Notes: generated by a model not told the origin, from the letters alone. DNA of 64,000 nucleotides from Proteles cristata cristata (GCA_017311185.1 JAESUZ010001712.1:1488001-1552000), one strand, 5' to 3'; shown: positions 11,701-23,235, counted from the first letter of the stretch. A program made the numbers and translations.

Positions 11701-14265
11701 ATAACTCAATAGAAATCACCTGTGATTCATTGACCTGCTTAACTGGATCTGAATTCTTCTGTGATAGGTTTAATTAATCCAGGAACCCTTCTTCAGGAAT
11801 AATAAACTTCAATATCTCAGAACTACAGGGTGCTCAATATGCCCAAGGGGTATTCATGGAAATTATTCCACCATGAGAACTAGAGAGACCTTCCCTACCT
11901 TCATCGATTCAGTTTGCTAAGTAGAACATACATGAGGCTTACTTTGGAAATACAAAGATACTTTCTTTTTAGTAATAAGTAGCCTGAAGGACAGGGAAAG
12001 GAGGTGAAAAATGTCATAGCCAGACCAGCAGAATCCCCTGGTCTTACCATTGCATGCGTTCAAATGGGTTCTTAGTACCTTAATTTTGAGGGAAAGAGTA
12101 GAAGAAACCAACCAATGCTTTTGCATGCTGAGTTTCTGTGTATGACACTAAACTCAAGAGAACTGAGACCTTTACAGAAACCAAAGATGGCTCAAATGAC
12201 TTGTGAGAATAAATTAACTCTGTACTCCTTTCTGACATGTTGAAGTTTCCTAATTGTAAAGCAGAACCAGCAGCCACCAACACAGAAGACCTACCCCACA
12301 GATGGAGAAGAGATGGAACACTGAAACGAAGCCTGAGTGACCTCCCCAGCCCTGGGGCACAAGGCCAGTGGGGGGCCTTCAGGATCAGCAAAGCAAGTTC
12401 TCATCACCAAACCAGCTTCAGAGCAGCTGGCTTATTAACAACTGGAGATCCAAACACTCTCCTCCAGGTTTAGAGACCAGAGAAAAAGGGATGTGATGAG
12501 AAGGGTGGTCCCCAAGGCAAGGGGAGTCTATATTGTTGTCCCAAGAGAGACCACTTCCCTCCTAAAATGCCTGGGATTTTCCACTTAGGAGGAGAAGGAA
12601 ACAAGGCAAAACAATGAGGACCTCCTCATTGACCATCGTGTGCAATTAGGAAGCAAGAACCCAGCAGGCCGATGTGCCTTTTTCTTGGGTTCGGGAAAAC
12701 TAGTCACAACCCCAGTGCACCTTTGCCCTCAGAAAAGCTAAGGCCAGACTAGAAAGGCATCAGGAGCTACAACTGGCCATCAGAGTTAAGCTAGCAAAGG
12801 CTAGGACTAAGACTGGGCCAGGCTGGGAACTGTCCAGAGCTCTGGTCTGTAGGGCTGGCTGTCCTCCAAGATCAGCCAGCCCTTTCCAAGGAGACATACC
12901 ACATGTCCCTAATATTCTCTCTCCACATAATATGACCACTTTTCCCAAAGCACACATTTCCCAGAGCCTTTCAGGCCTGGAGTCTGCTCTGCCGGACTCA
13001 ATCCCAGAAGGAGCTGTTAAATAACTCATTGTTTCAGTTTGCAAACTTTTTATGACTTAGTGACAAGTGAAACTACATTCTGACAGCAACTGCAAGTTCC
13101 CTAGTACCCAGTGACTTCTCTCTTTTTCTTGGGATACTCCCTCCCACTAAATCACAGACCCACTCACCCCCAATACCTGGAATAAAGAAGAGAGCACAAT
13201 ACCACATTTTAACTTGTGAGATGTGGAGAACAGCTCTTCTCCTGAGAGACTAAGACCAAAAGGAAGTTACTTTTTCTCCTTTACCTTGAATCCATTGATG
13301 AACTTTCTGAATTGGACCCCAACAACATGTTGGAAAGCAGTCATGGGTAGTAATTCTGAGGGGCACAGATGGGACTAGCTTGCCTGGATAAGGTGGTAAA
13401 GGATGCAGAGCTACTTGGTTTCTCTTCTTCCTGCCTATAAGTTCCCATTTGTCCTTTCTCTCTTGGTCTCAGCTGGCAGGCACTTTAAATCAGCTGTGGT
13501 GCAATCCAGCCACTGAGGTTATTAGTTAATAAATGCTGACATCATGGCCTTTCCTGGTCATTTGTACATATTAAAATATGATGCATTAGCTCTCCAAGTG
13601 GAAGATCCATTGAGATCCAAAGAAAGGAAGCTATCATGGTGGACTTACAGATGTTGTATCAATGCTTTGGAGCAAAAAAGAGCCCATTTCTCCAACAAGC
13701 AAATGCCATCCCAAGGCATTGACACTCGTATAGATCCTAGAGGCTAAGACCATGCAAGGTGGCAGGCAGCATCTTCCAACCTCCCCATACGCATGCATTC
13801 CCACCTCCACACAACTTGCTCTTTCCTAGCTGCCAAAAGCACAAAATCTGATCTCCTTACCCCAGCTGGGTCTTCCCATTTCCCAGACTTTAAATAAAGA
13901 TGATGGCCATTGACAGGGAAGGCTGAGGGCTTCTGTCATTAAAACACTTGGCAGCAAGCCTTGGAAATGGTGTAGGAGAAAAACACAAGCTGGGTTCAAT
14001 ATTTAAAATGAGAGGTCAGATTTAGGAATACTAATCTTCTCAAAAAAGAGATGAAACCACTTTCTTCCCTGCATTTTTCACTTTTGCCATAAGGCATTTT
14101 CAACAAAACATAGAATCTCATTTCTTCCAAGGAATAATGACTGGGAGACCAGCTGATCACTGGCACAGTGGCGTGGCTCATTCATAGCCTCCCTCACAGG
14201 CAGGACAGCACGTGGGCTGACAAGCTGAGCTGAAGGAGCTCTCCAATGCAGAGACTCCAAGCCAC
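8716..14265. other. 5.5-kb repeat-poor non-coding region upstream of IL6
   Basis: I find no gene, no CAN-SINE and almost no recognisable repeat. A possible LINE-like AT-rich tail lies at about 10190-10390. Open frames here (for example 103 codons at 12080-12391 reverse, 98 codons at 8948-9244) are short, overlap one another on both strands and resemble no family. Non-repetitive sequence upstream of a cytokine gene could hold distal regulatory elements; that is inference. Confidence 0.55.
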
Positions 14266-14269
14266 GGAA

Positions 14270-14500
14270 TGTTACAAAGAGCACATGTTTTCAGCTTCCT
14301 TCCTATGGGCCAGGGATTTTTCACACTTCATCTCCTTCAGTCTTCACAACAGCAGTATGGGAAGAACTGCTATTATCCCAGCTTTATTAGATGGGCAAAC
14401 AAGGGGACAGATCCTTGGGGTAACTTAGCCAAGGTCATACCACAAGTGGCAGTGCTGGGCTTTAAACCCACGTTGTACAACTCAAAAGCCTATGCTCTAT
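14270..14500 (-). repeat. MIR SINE (antisense)
   Basis: 'ttcacacttcatctccttca', 'agtcttcacaacagcagtat', 'gggcaaacaaggggacagat', 'aacttagccaaggtcatacc' and 'tttaaacccacgttgtac' follow the reverse-complement MIR order. A 117-codon frame through it is not a gene. Confidence 0.75.
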
Positions 14501-14814
14501 GGCATAGAGAATTGCCTAGGTGGCACCCACACAATGGGAAATTAAAGTGTGTGTCTATTTGCATACAAATGTGTAGCTGTGTGCATACAGAATGTAAACC
14601 AATTGTGGAAATACAGAGGTGAGTCCCTAGGTCGCCAAGAAAACCTCACCCAGATTATGGTAACAGAGGATTTAAGTGAAAATACTGTAGGTCAGGGGCT
14701 ACCTCTAAGGAGAGGAGCTGGAAAGGAAGGAGACTTACTTTCCCTATATACCCTGATGTCCTGTTTGAACATTTTAGATGTATGTGTATTTCCTACTTTA
14801 AAAACTTTTAATTG

Positions 14815-15021
14815 GGGGCACCTGGGCAGCTCAGTCGGTTGGCCAGCCGACTTCTGCTCAGGTCATGATCTCGCAATTCACAGGTTTGAGAGCCACATCA
14901 GCCTCTGGGTCCTGACAGCTCGGAGCCTGAGGCCTGCTTCTGATTCTGTGTCTCCCTCTCTCTCTGCCCTCCCCTGCTCATGCTCTGTCTCTCAAAATTA
15001 AGTAAATATTTTTTAAAAATT
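14815..15021 (+). mobile_element. CAN-SINE (tRNA-derived)
   Basis: Head 'gggggcacctgggcagctca', body 'tctgattctgtgtctccc', CT tract and AT tail. Near-identical flanks 'aaaacttttaattg' (14801-14814) and 'aaaacttttaactg' (15022-15035) are the target-site duplication. Confidence 0.9.
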
Positions 15022-15035
15022 AAAACTTTTAACTG

Positions 15036-16559
15036 AAAAGAAATATCCATGTGTTGTTGTTGAGTCACTAAGTATTTGAAATTTACTGAGTCATATTTTC
15101 TAAAAGATAGATATATGGGAAAAAGCAATCCCATGCTAGAGAGGCCTATTGCATTCATCACAGTGTGGGTGCTGAGGGCGGGCAGGAGAAGTGGCTTCAT
15201 TTAGTGCAGGAGAGAGGGCTCAGCTGGGGGGTGTCTGAGTTGCTCAAGACCTAAGAACAGTAAAAGCGAAAACATTCAACCAACCATCCTCTCCCATTTT
15301 CATTTTCAGACAACTGGCCACAGGACCTCCATTTAGAAAGTCAGTGAAAGAATGAATGATCTCACTTTCCCCAATAGGCGGGTCCTAAAGTGTTGTTCAC
15401 AAAACAAAACTTGAGTAAACCTATTGTATTTTAAATATTCTAGCAGAGGTCCTTGTTTTAGCAATCCTGATGAGATCTTTGCAAAGAAGCTGATTGTGAT
15501 AACACTGTATTTTGTAAATCTTTTTCTTCTATCTTTTTTTTTTTTTTTTTTTGGAGCTGTACAAAGGTCCTAGTTTCAGCCTAGAGCCAATCTTCTGAGC
15601 TGCCTGGGTGTCTGGAAGACTGGTAAAACAGCCTGACCTAGAGCTCATTTGCATGAGACCAAGGACCCTCCTGCAAGAAACGTCATTATAAGGCCTGAGA
15701 GAACCTGTATAAGCTATATAAGCTCAACCTGATAAGGTAGCCTGGGGCATTGGAGAGAAAGCATGATTCAGAGCCTCAGAGCCTGTGTCTGTGTTAGGAG
15801 ATTTCTTCTCAGCCACCTCTGGACTCAAAACCAGTCCTAAAGGAGCGATGAACACAAGCTCTAGAAAATGTCACAAGGTCCTTCTTTGACATCCTAACAA
15901 AGAGGTGAGTAGTATTCTCGCCACTTCTGCCCTGAACCAAGTGGGCGTTGCTAACTTGAGGGCTCCAGCAGAGAGAATACCCACTTGGCCTCCTTAGGGC
16001 TCCCTCTGAGAAGCAGGATCACCCTCTGACCAGCAGTAGGGACAGCACTGGCAGCACAAGACAAACCCCTTGGCAGAGAGATCAGTCTTCACAGGGAGGG
16101 TCCCAAGGGGCAACTAGGGAGAGAGCAGGGCTGAGACTGGGCTGGCTGAAGTGGGCTGGAAGAGGTGAGAAAGAAACTGGCAGATGCCTCATTGCGGCAC
16201 AGAGGAGTCATTTAAGTGTACACCTCACACGGCACCTGGAAACTCCTAGAGACAAGTGCATGAGATTTGGGGGCAGTCAAACAGTTCTGCAACAGACGGT
16301 CAGGGAGAAAGCCAGCAAACGGAGGAAAGTCCTGCAGATGGCTCGCTCTTAGTAGCATCTTACTTGTAACCCCAGACTAGTGGGCTGTGGTGTGGTCTGA
16401 GGAAGCTCAGGTCAAAACGTCTTAGGTTTTCACGACTATGAATTAACTGAAATACTAAATCCTAGCCTGTTAATCTAGTAATCATAGTCAGCCTTAGCTT
16501 CTTGCCCCCCCTCCTGTAAAACTTTGTGCATGACTTCAACTTTACTTTCCTTCTTAAGA
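15036..16559. other. IL6 upstream region without a recognised gene
   Basis: No SINE or LINE is recognised. It contains a T-run of about 20 at 15533-15552 and a promoter-like cluster at 15640-15910 (separate entry). A long reverse frame at 14898-15200 overlaps the SINE and is not a gene. Confidence 0.5.
15640..15910 (+). promoter_or_regulatory. Candidate upstream promoter with a splice-donor-like end
   Basis: In order on the + strand: an octamer ATTTGCAT (15647-15654), a CRE-half-site-like ACGTCA (15680-15685), TATATAAG (15715-15722), and, about 185 bp farther, AAAGAG|GTGAGT with the GT at 15905. This is the order expected of a small first exon. It lies about 1 kb upstream of the IL6 promoter on the same strand. 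The motifs are seen directly; transcription is inference. Confidence 0.25.
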
Positions 16560-16895
16560 CCTGCCAAAGTGCTGAGTCACTAAAAAAAATTAATAAATAA
16601 ATAAAATTTAAAAAAAAAAAACAGAAAAGAAAGTAAAGGAAGAGTGATCCTTCTTCTTAGGCTAGCTTGGTATGACCTAAGCGGCACTTTCCCCTCCACC
16701 CCCCAGTTGTGATTCCTGTGATGCTAAAGGACGTCACATTGCACAATCTTAATAAGGTTTCCAATCAGCCACACCCGCCCTGGCCCCACCCCCACCCTCC
16801 AACAGAGATTTATCAAATGTGGGATTTTCCCATGAGTCTCAATATTAGAGTCTCAACCCCCAATAAATATAAGACTGGGGATGTCTGAGGCTCAT
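16560..16895 (+). promoter_or_regulatory. IL6: IL6 proximal promoter
   Basis: The known inducible elements of the mammalian IL6 promoter appear in their usual order: AP-1 TGAGTCA (16573-16579), CRE GACGTCAC (16730-16737), C/EBP (NF-IL6) ATTGCACAAT (16738-16747), NF-kB GGGATTTTCCC (16821-16831), then a TATA-like ATAAATATAAG (16863-16873). GC-rich CCACCC stretches near 16780-16797 are possible Sp1 sites. From family knowledge these mediate induction by cAMP, IL-1, TNF and Toll-like receptor signals. An A-rich insertion-like stretch at 16581-16622 separates the AP-1 site from the rest. Confidence 0.92.
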
Positions 16896-16955
16896 TCTGC
16901 CCTCGAGCCCACCAGGAACGAAAGAGAGCTTCATCTGCCCTCCAGGATCCCAGCC

Positions 16956-18134
16956 ATGACCTTCCTCTCCACAAGTAAGTGAAGGAAATCCCTAGCCCTG
17001 GAACTGCCTGGCAGCCTAGCGGCTAAGGGAGGGGTGTGTGTCCGCTGGGAGGGCTGGCAGGCAGCCAACAGTCAGAAGCACAGCTCCCCCAGCTGTGCCG
17101 TCTGCTCACTGGCTGTTCTCCTTTCCCTCCGGAACAGGCGCCTTCAGTTCACTCGCCTTCTCCCTGGGGCTGCTCCTGGTGATGGCTACCGCTTTTCCTA
17201 CCCCGGGACCCCTGGGAGGAGATTCCAAAGGTGATGCCACCTCAAATAGACCACCACTCACCTCTGCAGACAAAATGGAAGAACTCATTAAGTATATCCT
17301 CGACAAAATCTCTGCACTGAAAAAGGAGGTGGGTAGGCTCAACTGAGGGTGATAAAGGGCCTGTGTGGGCATTCACCTCCTGGCCCCTGGATGTGGTCAA
17401 GGGCTTCTGCACTGGGAGGTCTTTGCTGGGTTCTGGAGCAGTTTAGATTTTAGGCCAAAGGGTCAGACTGTCTTCTGCATTTCTCTTCTACTGGTCTCAG
17501 GGAGTTTCTTTCCCTCCTAGAAAATACACACCAGGATTGAAATCCATGTCCTCTGGCCCATTCCCAGCTCCATACTTGGCACTATTTGGGTGTCACTGCC
17601 TCTCAGGACTTCTTTTTCCCTAACCAAAAAGTATTATCTATCAATTTTCTTTATGTCTCTTGGACTTTGGAAGGATTAGCAAAGTGCCACCTGAAATTGT
17701 CTCAGGACAATCACAGGACTTCTAGGTTATAGAAGCTCAGTGGTTACGGACTCCCCAGAGTCCAGCATATAAGATGTATATTCAATCATCCACCAAAGTG
17801 GCAAAATCATAAGTAGGTTAAAGTAGCTACAAAGCTTTAAAGGTAAGGTAGTTTTTCTCTGTCTGGTAGAAAGGAAAGAACACAAGAGTGGGTATTGGGA
17901 GCCCTGAACCAAATCGAGTTCTGGTTCTGCTGAACTAGCTTTGCGATCTTTGGCAAATTCCCTGCTATCCCTGGGGTCCCATTTATAAAATTATGGAATT
18001 GGACTAGATGATCTCAAAGGTCCTTCTAGTTGGAAAATTGGGGTTCAAATTATATTCACCTAATTATCAAGATTGCTGTCATTTATGACTACCTACTACG
18101 TGCCACACACTTTATGTAAATAGTATGCCTCATC

Positions 18135-18180
<46 letters not shown>

Positions 18181-20831
18181 TACAAGGGAGGAGTTTCATT
18201 ATCGCCAATTTGGAGAGACAGGGACACCAAGAATCAGGATAAGTAACAAGTGCGAAGTCATAGGTGAACGCAGAATTGAACCCAAGCATGCCCATCTTCA
18301 CGAGACCTGGCTTGCCTGGATGCTGATGTGGTGTGACCTCATTCTCTTCGAGAACTTCCTGCCTTGGTAAAACATGAATCGGCCCTCTAGTGGTGTTTGT
18401 TTTTGGGGCACTTCTATGACAACAGTTCTGGTATTCCTCCCCAGATGTGTGACAAGTACAACAAATGTGAGGACAGCAAGGAGGCACTGGCAGAAAACAA
18501 CCTAAATCTTCCGAAACTGGCAGAAAAAGATGGATGCTTCCAATCTGGGTTCAATCAGGTAAGAACACATCACACTCACTATTAACTATTCCTTAGTCAA
18601 AAGGTCTCCCTCTGATATGCAGTGTCTGTATGCATATAGACCAGGCAGACAACAAAGAAGGGAGTAAAGAACATCGTTTAAATTTCACAAGGAGGACAAT
18701 TAGAATCTTTCTGAAGGCAGCTTACTTTTGAATGCAATGTAGAGATAGCCCTTCTTTATTGGGATTTTCACAGCCATCAAAGGTTACAAACTCCAGCAGG
18801 TTTAGCTAATTATCCTGCGCAAAGTGGCCCTTCTCCCAGTTGGTTGCCCTTAGCAGGATCACAGTCTGCCCTCCCTGTGGAGGTCATTCTCTACACCCTC
18901 TTCCTTCCAGACAGTGAGATATCCTGCACTGCCTTCTGATTATTCTATAAAAGGTTCAGCCCAATATTGACAAGGAACGGAGTGCAGCCAGAAGGAAGAG
19001 TATTAAGGGGAGAATCTTAGAAGGACCTCCATGCCACATTCCATCATCTATCAGGTTTTGTGGGTAAAACTGATTAAGTAGTGTCTCTGTCCAGATATTT
19101 AAAATGGGGCAGCTGATGCTGTCTGATGTCTCAAAATATGATGCTAAGGGGTATTTGAAGCTCCCTGAAGGGGACAGAGGGAGAAGTAGCTGAATTATAG
19201 TAATTTTAATTTTTTTAATTGATTATACCTTCCTAGCAATAACTGATTGTCCCATCTTTTCTCTTAGGAGACCTGCCTGACAAGAATCATTACTGGTCTT
19301 CAGGAGTTTCAGATATACCTGAAATTCCTCCAGGACAAGTATGAGGGTGATAAGGAAAATGCCAAGTCTGTGCACACCAGTACTAATGTCCTGCTCCAGA
19401 TGCTGAGGCGTAAGGTGAGCATTTCCTCATCCTCTCCCTTGGTGTGAGGCAAATGGGCTCAAAGAAAGGAGCCTAGACAACTTGGGAATGCAATGCCAAT
19501 TCAAAACAGATGGCCACATGTAAAGGAAAGGATCCAAGAAATATTTTCTGATAGTTGAAACCTTTTTTTTTTCTTTCGGCTCTCTTCCGCAAAAGACATC
19601 AATAACTATACTTACAACTATTAAATGAGGTAGATTTTAACATCAATTTCTACTATAATGGCTTGAGATATAAGGAAAAAAATCTGTAGAGGCAGAATGA
19701 AGCACATCCAATCCTGCTCAGTGATCTATAATAAAAAAGAACAGAGGGCACAAAAATTATTTTAATATTTTAATTACTGCCAACTGATATTCTTGTCATT
19801 GTGGTAGTTTCAACTCTTTCCTACTACTTTTTGCCAAAAGAGTTAATGCAGAAGCATGTTTAAAGGCTAGAAGGGCAGGTATCAAAGGCCCTGGTCACTA
19901 CCAGCTACCCATTCAAATTTCACCTAATGGAGGCTTAATGGCACAGCGTGTGAGCCAAACAAAGTGCACTAAGAAGGGTACTAGACAGAGAAGCAAGCAC
20001 ATGGGTGTTGATATTGTCACTGCCTTTTCTAGTTGTTTGCCTTAAACCAGTGCTCCTCCCCCTTTAAAACACACACCAAATCCCCAGGAATCTTGTCATA
20101 GAGCAACGTCTGATCCAACAAATCTTGGCAGGGGGAAGAGCTAAGACACATCTCTAACAAATGCCAGGGGATGCCCATGCTGTCGTGCTCGAGAACCACA
20201 GCTGGAGGTGCAAACTCTCCCACAACTACTTAGCCTCATGTCAGTGGGTCTATGGAAAGGTGCTTCCCAGTCCTCCTTACACCACAGATCAGTGGCCCCT
20301 CAATAGACAGAGGATGTATGGGGCTTTGCGCCAGGCACCGTTTAACGTAAGGGAAGACAAGACACCATGGCCGCCCTCGAGATGCTCATGGTATAACAGA
20401 CATAGAGTAGCAAAGTTGGGGAATAGAATTCAGTCACCATAAAAGGGCTGCATGCAGGATGGGCTCAGGTGGGCTCAGGAGAGAGGCACCTCCCCCTACC
20501 TGAGCTAGTCAGGGCAGACAGCCCCGATCAGTCTCCTTCACCCCAAATTTGAACATCTTCCCAAAGCCCAGGGCATTCTGCCACTGCAAAGGATTTGTTC
20601 AATACTTAAATAGTTCTTTTTGTTTTCTTTTTCCTTCAGGTAAAAAATCAGGATGAGGTAACCACTCCCGGCCCAACTGCAGAAGTCAGCCTGCAGGCTA
20701 AGCTGCAGTCACAGGATGAGTGGCTGAGGCACACAACAATTCACCTCACCCTGCGAAGCCTGGAGGACTTCCTTCAATTCAGCCTCAGGGCTGTTCGGAT
20801 AATGTCACCTGGGCATCTAAGATTGCTGTAG
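16956..20831 (+). CDS. IL6: Interleukin-6, five coding exons, extended C-terminus
   Basis: Secreted four-helix-bundle cytokine; from family knowledge it binds IL-6R and gp130 and drives JAK-STAT3 signalling. Coding exons: 16956-16974, 17138-17328, 18445-18558, 19268-19414, 20640-20831, all with GT...AG introns. Lengths of the first four (19, 191, 114, 147 nt) equal those of human IL6. The predicted protein has 220 residues: a signal peptide at about 1-28 ([20 protein letters not shown] then VMATAF), and cysteines at 72, 78, 101 and 111 as in human IL-6. It fits the family pattern C-x9-C-x6-G-L-x2-[FY]-x3-L (101-126). I see no N-X-S/T site. The start is the first ATG after the conserved 5' UTR. 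Oddity: after the usual terminal RAVRIM the frame continues with SPGHLRLL to TAG at 20829-20831. Induction is expected through the promoter just upstream. Confidence 0.97.
17895..18035 (+). repeat. MIR SINE fragment in IL6 intron 2
   Basis: 'gagttctggttctgctgaac', 'tttggcaaattccctgct', 'tggggtcccatttataaaat' and 'gatgatctcaaaggtcctt' follow sense MIR-like order. Confidence 0.6.
18085..18310 (-). repeat. MIR SINE (antisense) in IL6 intron 2, split by a CA repeat
   Basis: 'gactacctactacgtgccac' lies before the CA repeat, and 'ggagacagggacaccaagaa', 'gtgcgaagtcataggtgaac' and 'gaattgaacccaagcatg' after it. Confidence 0.65.
18137..18176. repeat. (CA)20 microsatellite, IL6 intron 2
   Basis: Forty bases of uninterrupted CA repeat, about 270 bp before exon 3. 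Probably polymorphic because of its length and purity. It explains spurious reverse-strand frames with poly(CV). Confidence 0.97.
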
Positions 20832-21241
20832 TTCATGGGCATTCCTTTCTCTGGTCAGAAACCTGTCCACTGGGCATGTAACTGATGTTGTTCTCTGTGA
20901 AGAACGAAAAGTATGAAGGTTAAGACACTATTTTAATTATTTTTAATTTATTGGTATTTAAATATGTGATATTGAGTTAATTTATATAAGGAATAGATAT
21001 TTATATTTTTATGAAGTGCCACTTGAAATATTTTATGTATTCATTTTGAAAAAGATAATGTAAAATGGCTATGCAGCTGGAATATCCTTGACGTTTCAGA
21101 GCCAGATCATTTCTTGGAATGTGTAGGTTTACCTCAAATACATGGCTAACTTATACATATTTTTAACAAAAGGAATATTTATATCATATTTATATAATGT
21201 TTAAATTGTTTTTATGCTAATAAACTCCTTTTTAAAAAAAA
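20832..21241 (+). other. IL6: IL6 3' UTR with AU-rich elements and polyadenylation signal
   Basis: AT-rich with several ATTTA-type motifs (20940-21060 and 21170-21200), as expected of a short-lived cytokine mRNA. AATAAA is at 21219-21224, followed by an A-run at 21234-21241 that marks the likely cleavage region. Confidence 0.88.
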
Positions 21242-21359
21242 TCCGCAACTGAGCCTCTGTGTATCCAGTGAAGTTGAATAGAAACAGGTTTCTGTCACCA
21301 GCACCACCACTACCCAAAAAGCTACAATCACCTGGAGAAAGATATAATGGAGAACGTAC

Positions 21360-21535
21360 TGCATGTCAGGCATGTGCTAAATGTGTTGCATCTGTGATAT
21401 TTTATCTTGGCACTTGAACACTCTTTTATGGATGTGGGAGAGTAAGCGATTTCTCTAAGTCACCTAGCTGGAAGATAAGGCACAGGCTCAGATTTTAAGT
21501 CCAGGTCTAATTGTCTCCAGGTCCCCTAATGTTAA
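21360..21535 (-). repeat. MIR SINE (antisense)
   Basis: 'gtcaggcatgtgctaaatgt', 'taagtcacctagctggaaga' and 'ttttaagtccaggtctaatt' are reverse-complement MIR. Confidence 0.6.
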
Positions 21536-21689
21536 CTTCCTAGGGAACATTTTGAAAGATATAGAAAATTCCAAGACATGTTAATACAGGAAATACACTT
21601 AAAAACGCAATCAAAAGTCTTTGAAAGGGCATAACCATTGTATAAGATAGAGAGCAATGTGCACTTCTAAATAATAACTAGAAGCTCTG

Positions 21690-21898
21690 CTTCCCTCCTT
21701 TGGGTTCCTTAAACATCGCACATGCCTGTCTATCATAGCACCTACCACACTGTATGACATCTTAAAGCTGATTGAGTTTTCTTTCCAGCCAGCCTTCTTT
21801 CCTCAAGAAAGCAGACTATTGTATTCATCTTTGCACCCTGAGCCAATGGCGCAGGACCTGAATATAGGAGGCCTGAATAAACATTTGTTAAATGTCAA
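21690..21898 (+). repeat. L2 LINE 3' end (sense)
   Basis: The sense L2 3' end reads 'catagcacctaccacactgt', 'gcagactattgtattcatc', 'tttgcaccctgagccaatgg', 'gcctgaataaacatttgtta'. Confidence 0.7.
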
Positions 21899-22439
21899 AT
21901 ATAAGCTATCTCAATTTGGGGGTACAGACACTGTTGGTCAGTGAGTGAAAAAAAACTATAAATACTGTCTTTAGGTATCTTCATCTTCAAGAAAAATAAT
22001 AAGTTAGGCAGAAACATTCTAAGAACTTCTAGAAGAGGCAATGAATAATCAGTACATATATATCGATCTCCATTTACTTTCCCACCAACAATATTCTTTC
22101 TATGCCCTCTCTCCTCACCGCCTTTGAGAGTGGTGGTAGGAGAGGCAATCTGCACAAAGCCCCTTTCTCTTACCACTATGTTGGGAATTTGGTAAAGATT
22201 TCCCCTTTTCAGCCCCAGCAAGATGAAAGTTCTGCCTTCTAATAAAGCTGTCCCCACTCTAGCCACCATAGACTTCTTCCTCCAGGGGAGGATTCCTGCT
22301 GAGTAAGGGGAAGTTCACAGAGCCAAGAACCGAGAAGAGCCAAGCAAGAAAAGAAACACATATTCTGATTTCTAGAAACCAGTGGGTTTCCCAAAATGGG
22401 AGCTAAATCAAAGAACAAAGAGAAATGGCAGTTGAATGC

Positions 22440-23000
22440 ATCCATTCTTCAAACAAAAATGTGTTGAGCACCATGTATAAGTCAGGCAATGTTGGGGATG
22501 CAGCAGTGAACAAGCTAGACACAGCCCCAGCCTTCATGTGGTTTATACTATGGCATGGAAGACAGACATTGAACTAAGAATGTAAATGTGATGAGGTTTA
22601 CAAAAGAGAAATGTGAGGTCTGTTGAGAACCTATACGGGGGGTCACCAATAGCAGGGGAACCTCAGCCTGGGGAGGGCAGTCATGGAGTCTTAATTGAGG
22701 GAGGGGTTTCGACTGAGATGTAAAAGATATTCAGTAATGAGTTAGTCAGGCCAAGATGGGTGGGAAGTATACTCCTGACAAAGGGAACAGCACGTGCAAA
22801 AATCTGAATCAACAAAGAGTGCACTGTGATTAAGACAATGAGAATTACATTACATCCAATGCAAAAAGAACAAGAAGGGTGGTTAAAAGTTTGGGAGCCG
22901 GGGGCAGGGGGGTGTATGCTGGGGCCAGATCACTGACAGCATCAGAAGCCATAAGTGGTGAGAAAGCACTGACAGATTTTAAGTAGTAGGCTATATAAGA
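22440..23000 (-). repeat. L2 LINE 3' region (antisense)
   Basis: 'gagcaccatgtataagtcag', 'ttggggatgcagcagtgaac', 'gggaacagcacgtgcaaaaa' and 'ttaagtagtaggctatat' are successive reverse-complement L2 motifs. A SINE is inserted at the downstream end. Confidence 0.7.
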
Positions 23001-23012
23001 GTTGTATGGAGA

Positions 23013-23235
23013 GGGGCGCCTGGGTGGCTTAGTCGGTTAAGCGTCCGACTTTCACTTAGGTCATGATTTCGCAGTTCGTGGGTTCGAGCCCCGCGTCGGG
23101 CTCTGTGCTGACTGCCAGCTCAGAGCCTGGAGCCTGTTTCAGTCTGTGACTCCCTCTCTCTCCTGACCCTCCCCTGCTCACACTGTCTCTCTCTCTCTCT
23201 CCTAGAAATAAATAAAAATATTAAAAAAAAAAAAA
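23013..23235 (+). mobile_element. CAN-SINE, 'cttaggtcatg / ctgactgccagc' subfamily
   Basis: Full-length copy with intact A and B boxes ('ggttcgagccccgcgtcggg') and the subfamily marks 'ggcttagtcgg', 'ctgactgccagctcag' and 'ctagaaataaataaa'. Ends in an A13 tail. Imperfect flanks 'gtatgga' on both sides suggest a target-site duplication. Confidence 0.92.

Noticed and set aside
14549..15001. 150-codon + strand open frame
   Set aside because: It begins in unassigned sequence just past a MIR and runs into the SINE at 14815; its end is SINE translation. No family resemblance.
17038..17346. 102-codon frame over IL6 exon 2 with its own ATG in intron 1
   Set aside because: It is intron 1 read through into exon 2. 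The splice sites at 16975 and 17137 and the exon 1 start give the real IL6 protein.
18089..18487. 132-codon reverse frame across IL6 intron 2 and exon 3
   Set aside because: Its poly(CV) stretch is the translated CA repeat, and it overlaps exon 3 on the opposite strand.
23013..23100. tRNA-like A and B boxes, and similar heads in all CAN-SINEs
   Set aside because: They belong to tRNA-derived SINE heads followed by SINE bodies and tails, not to functional tRNA genes.
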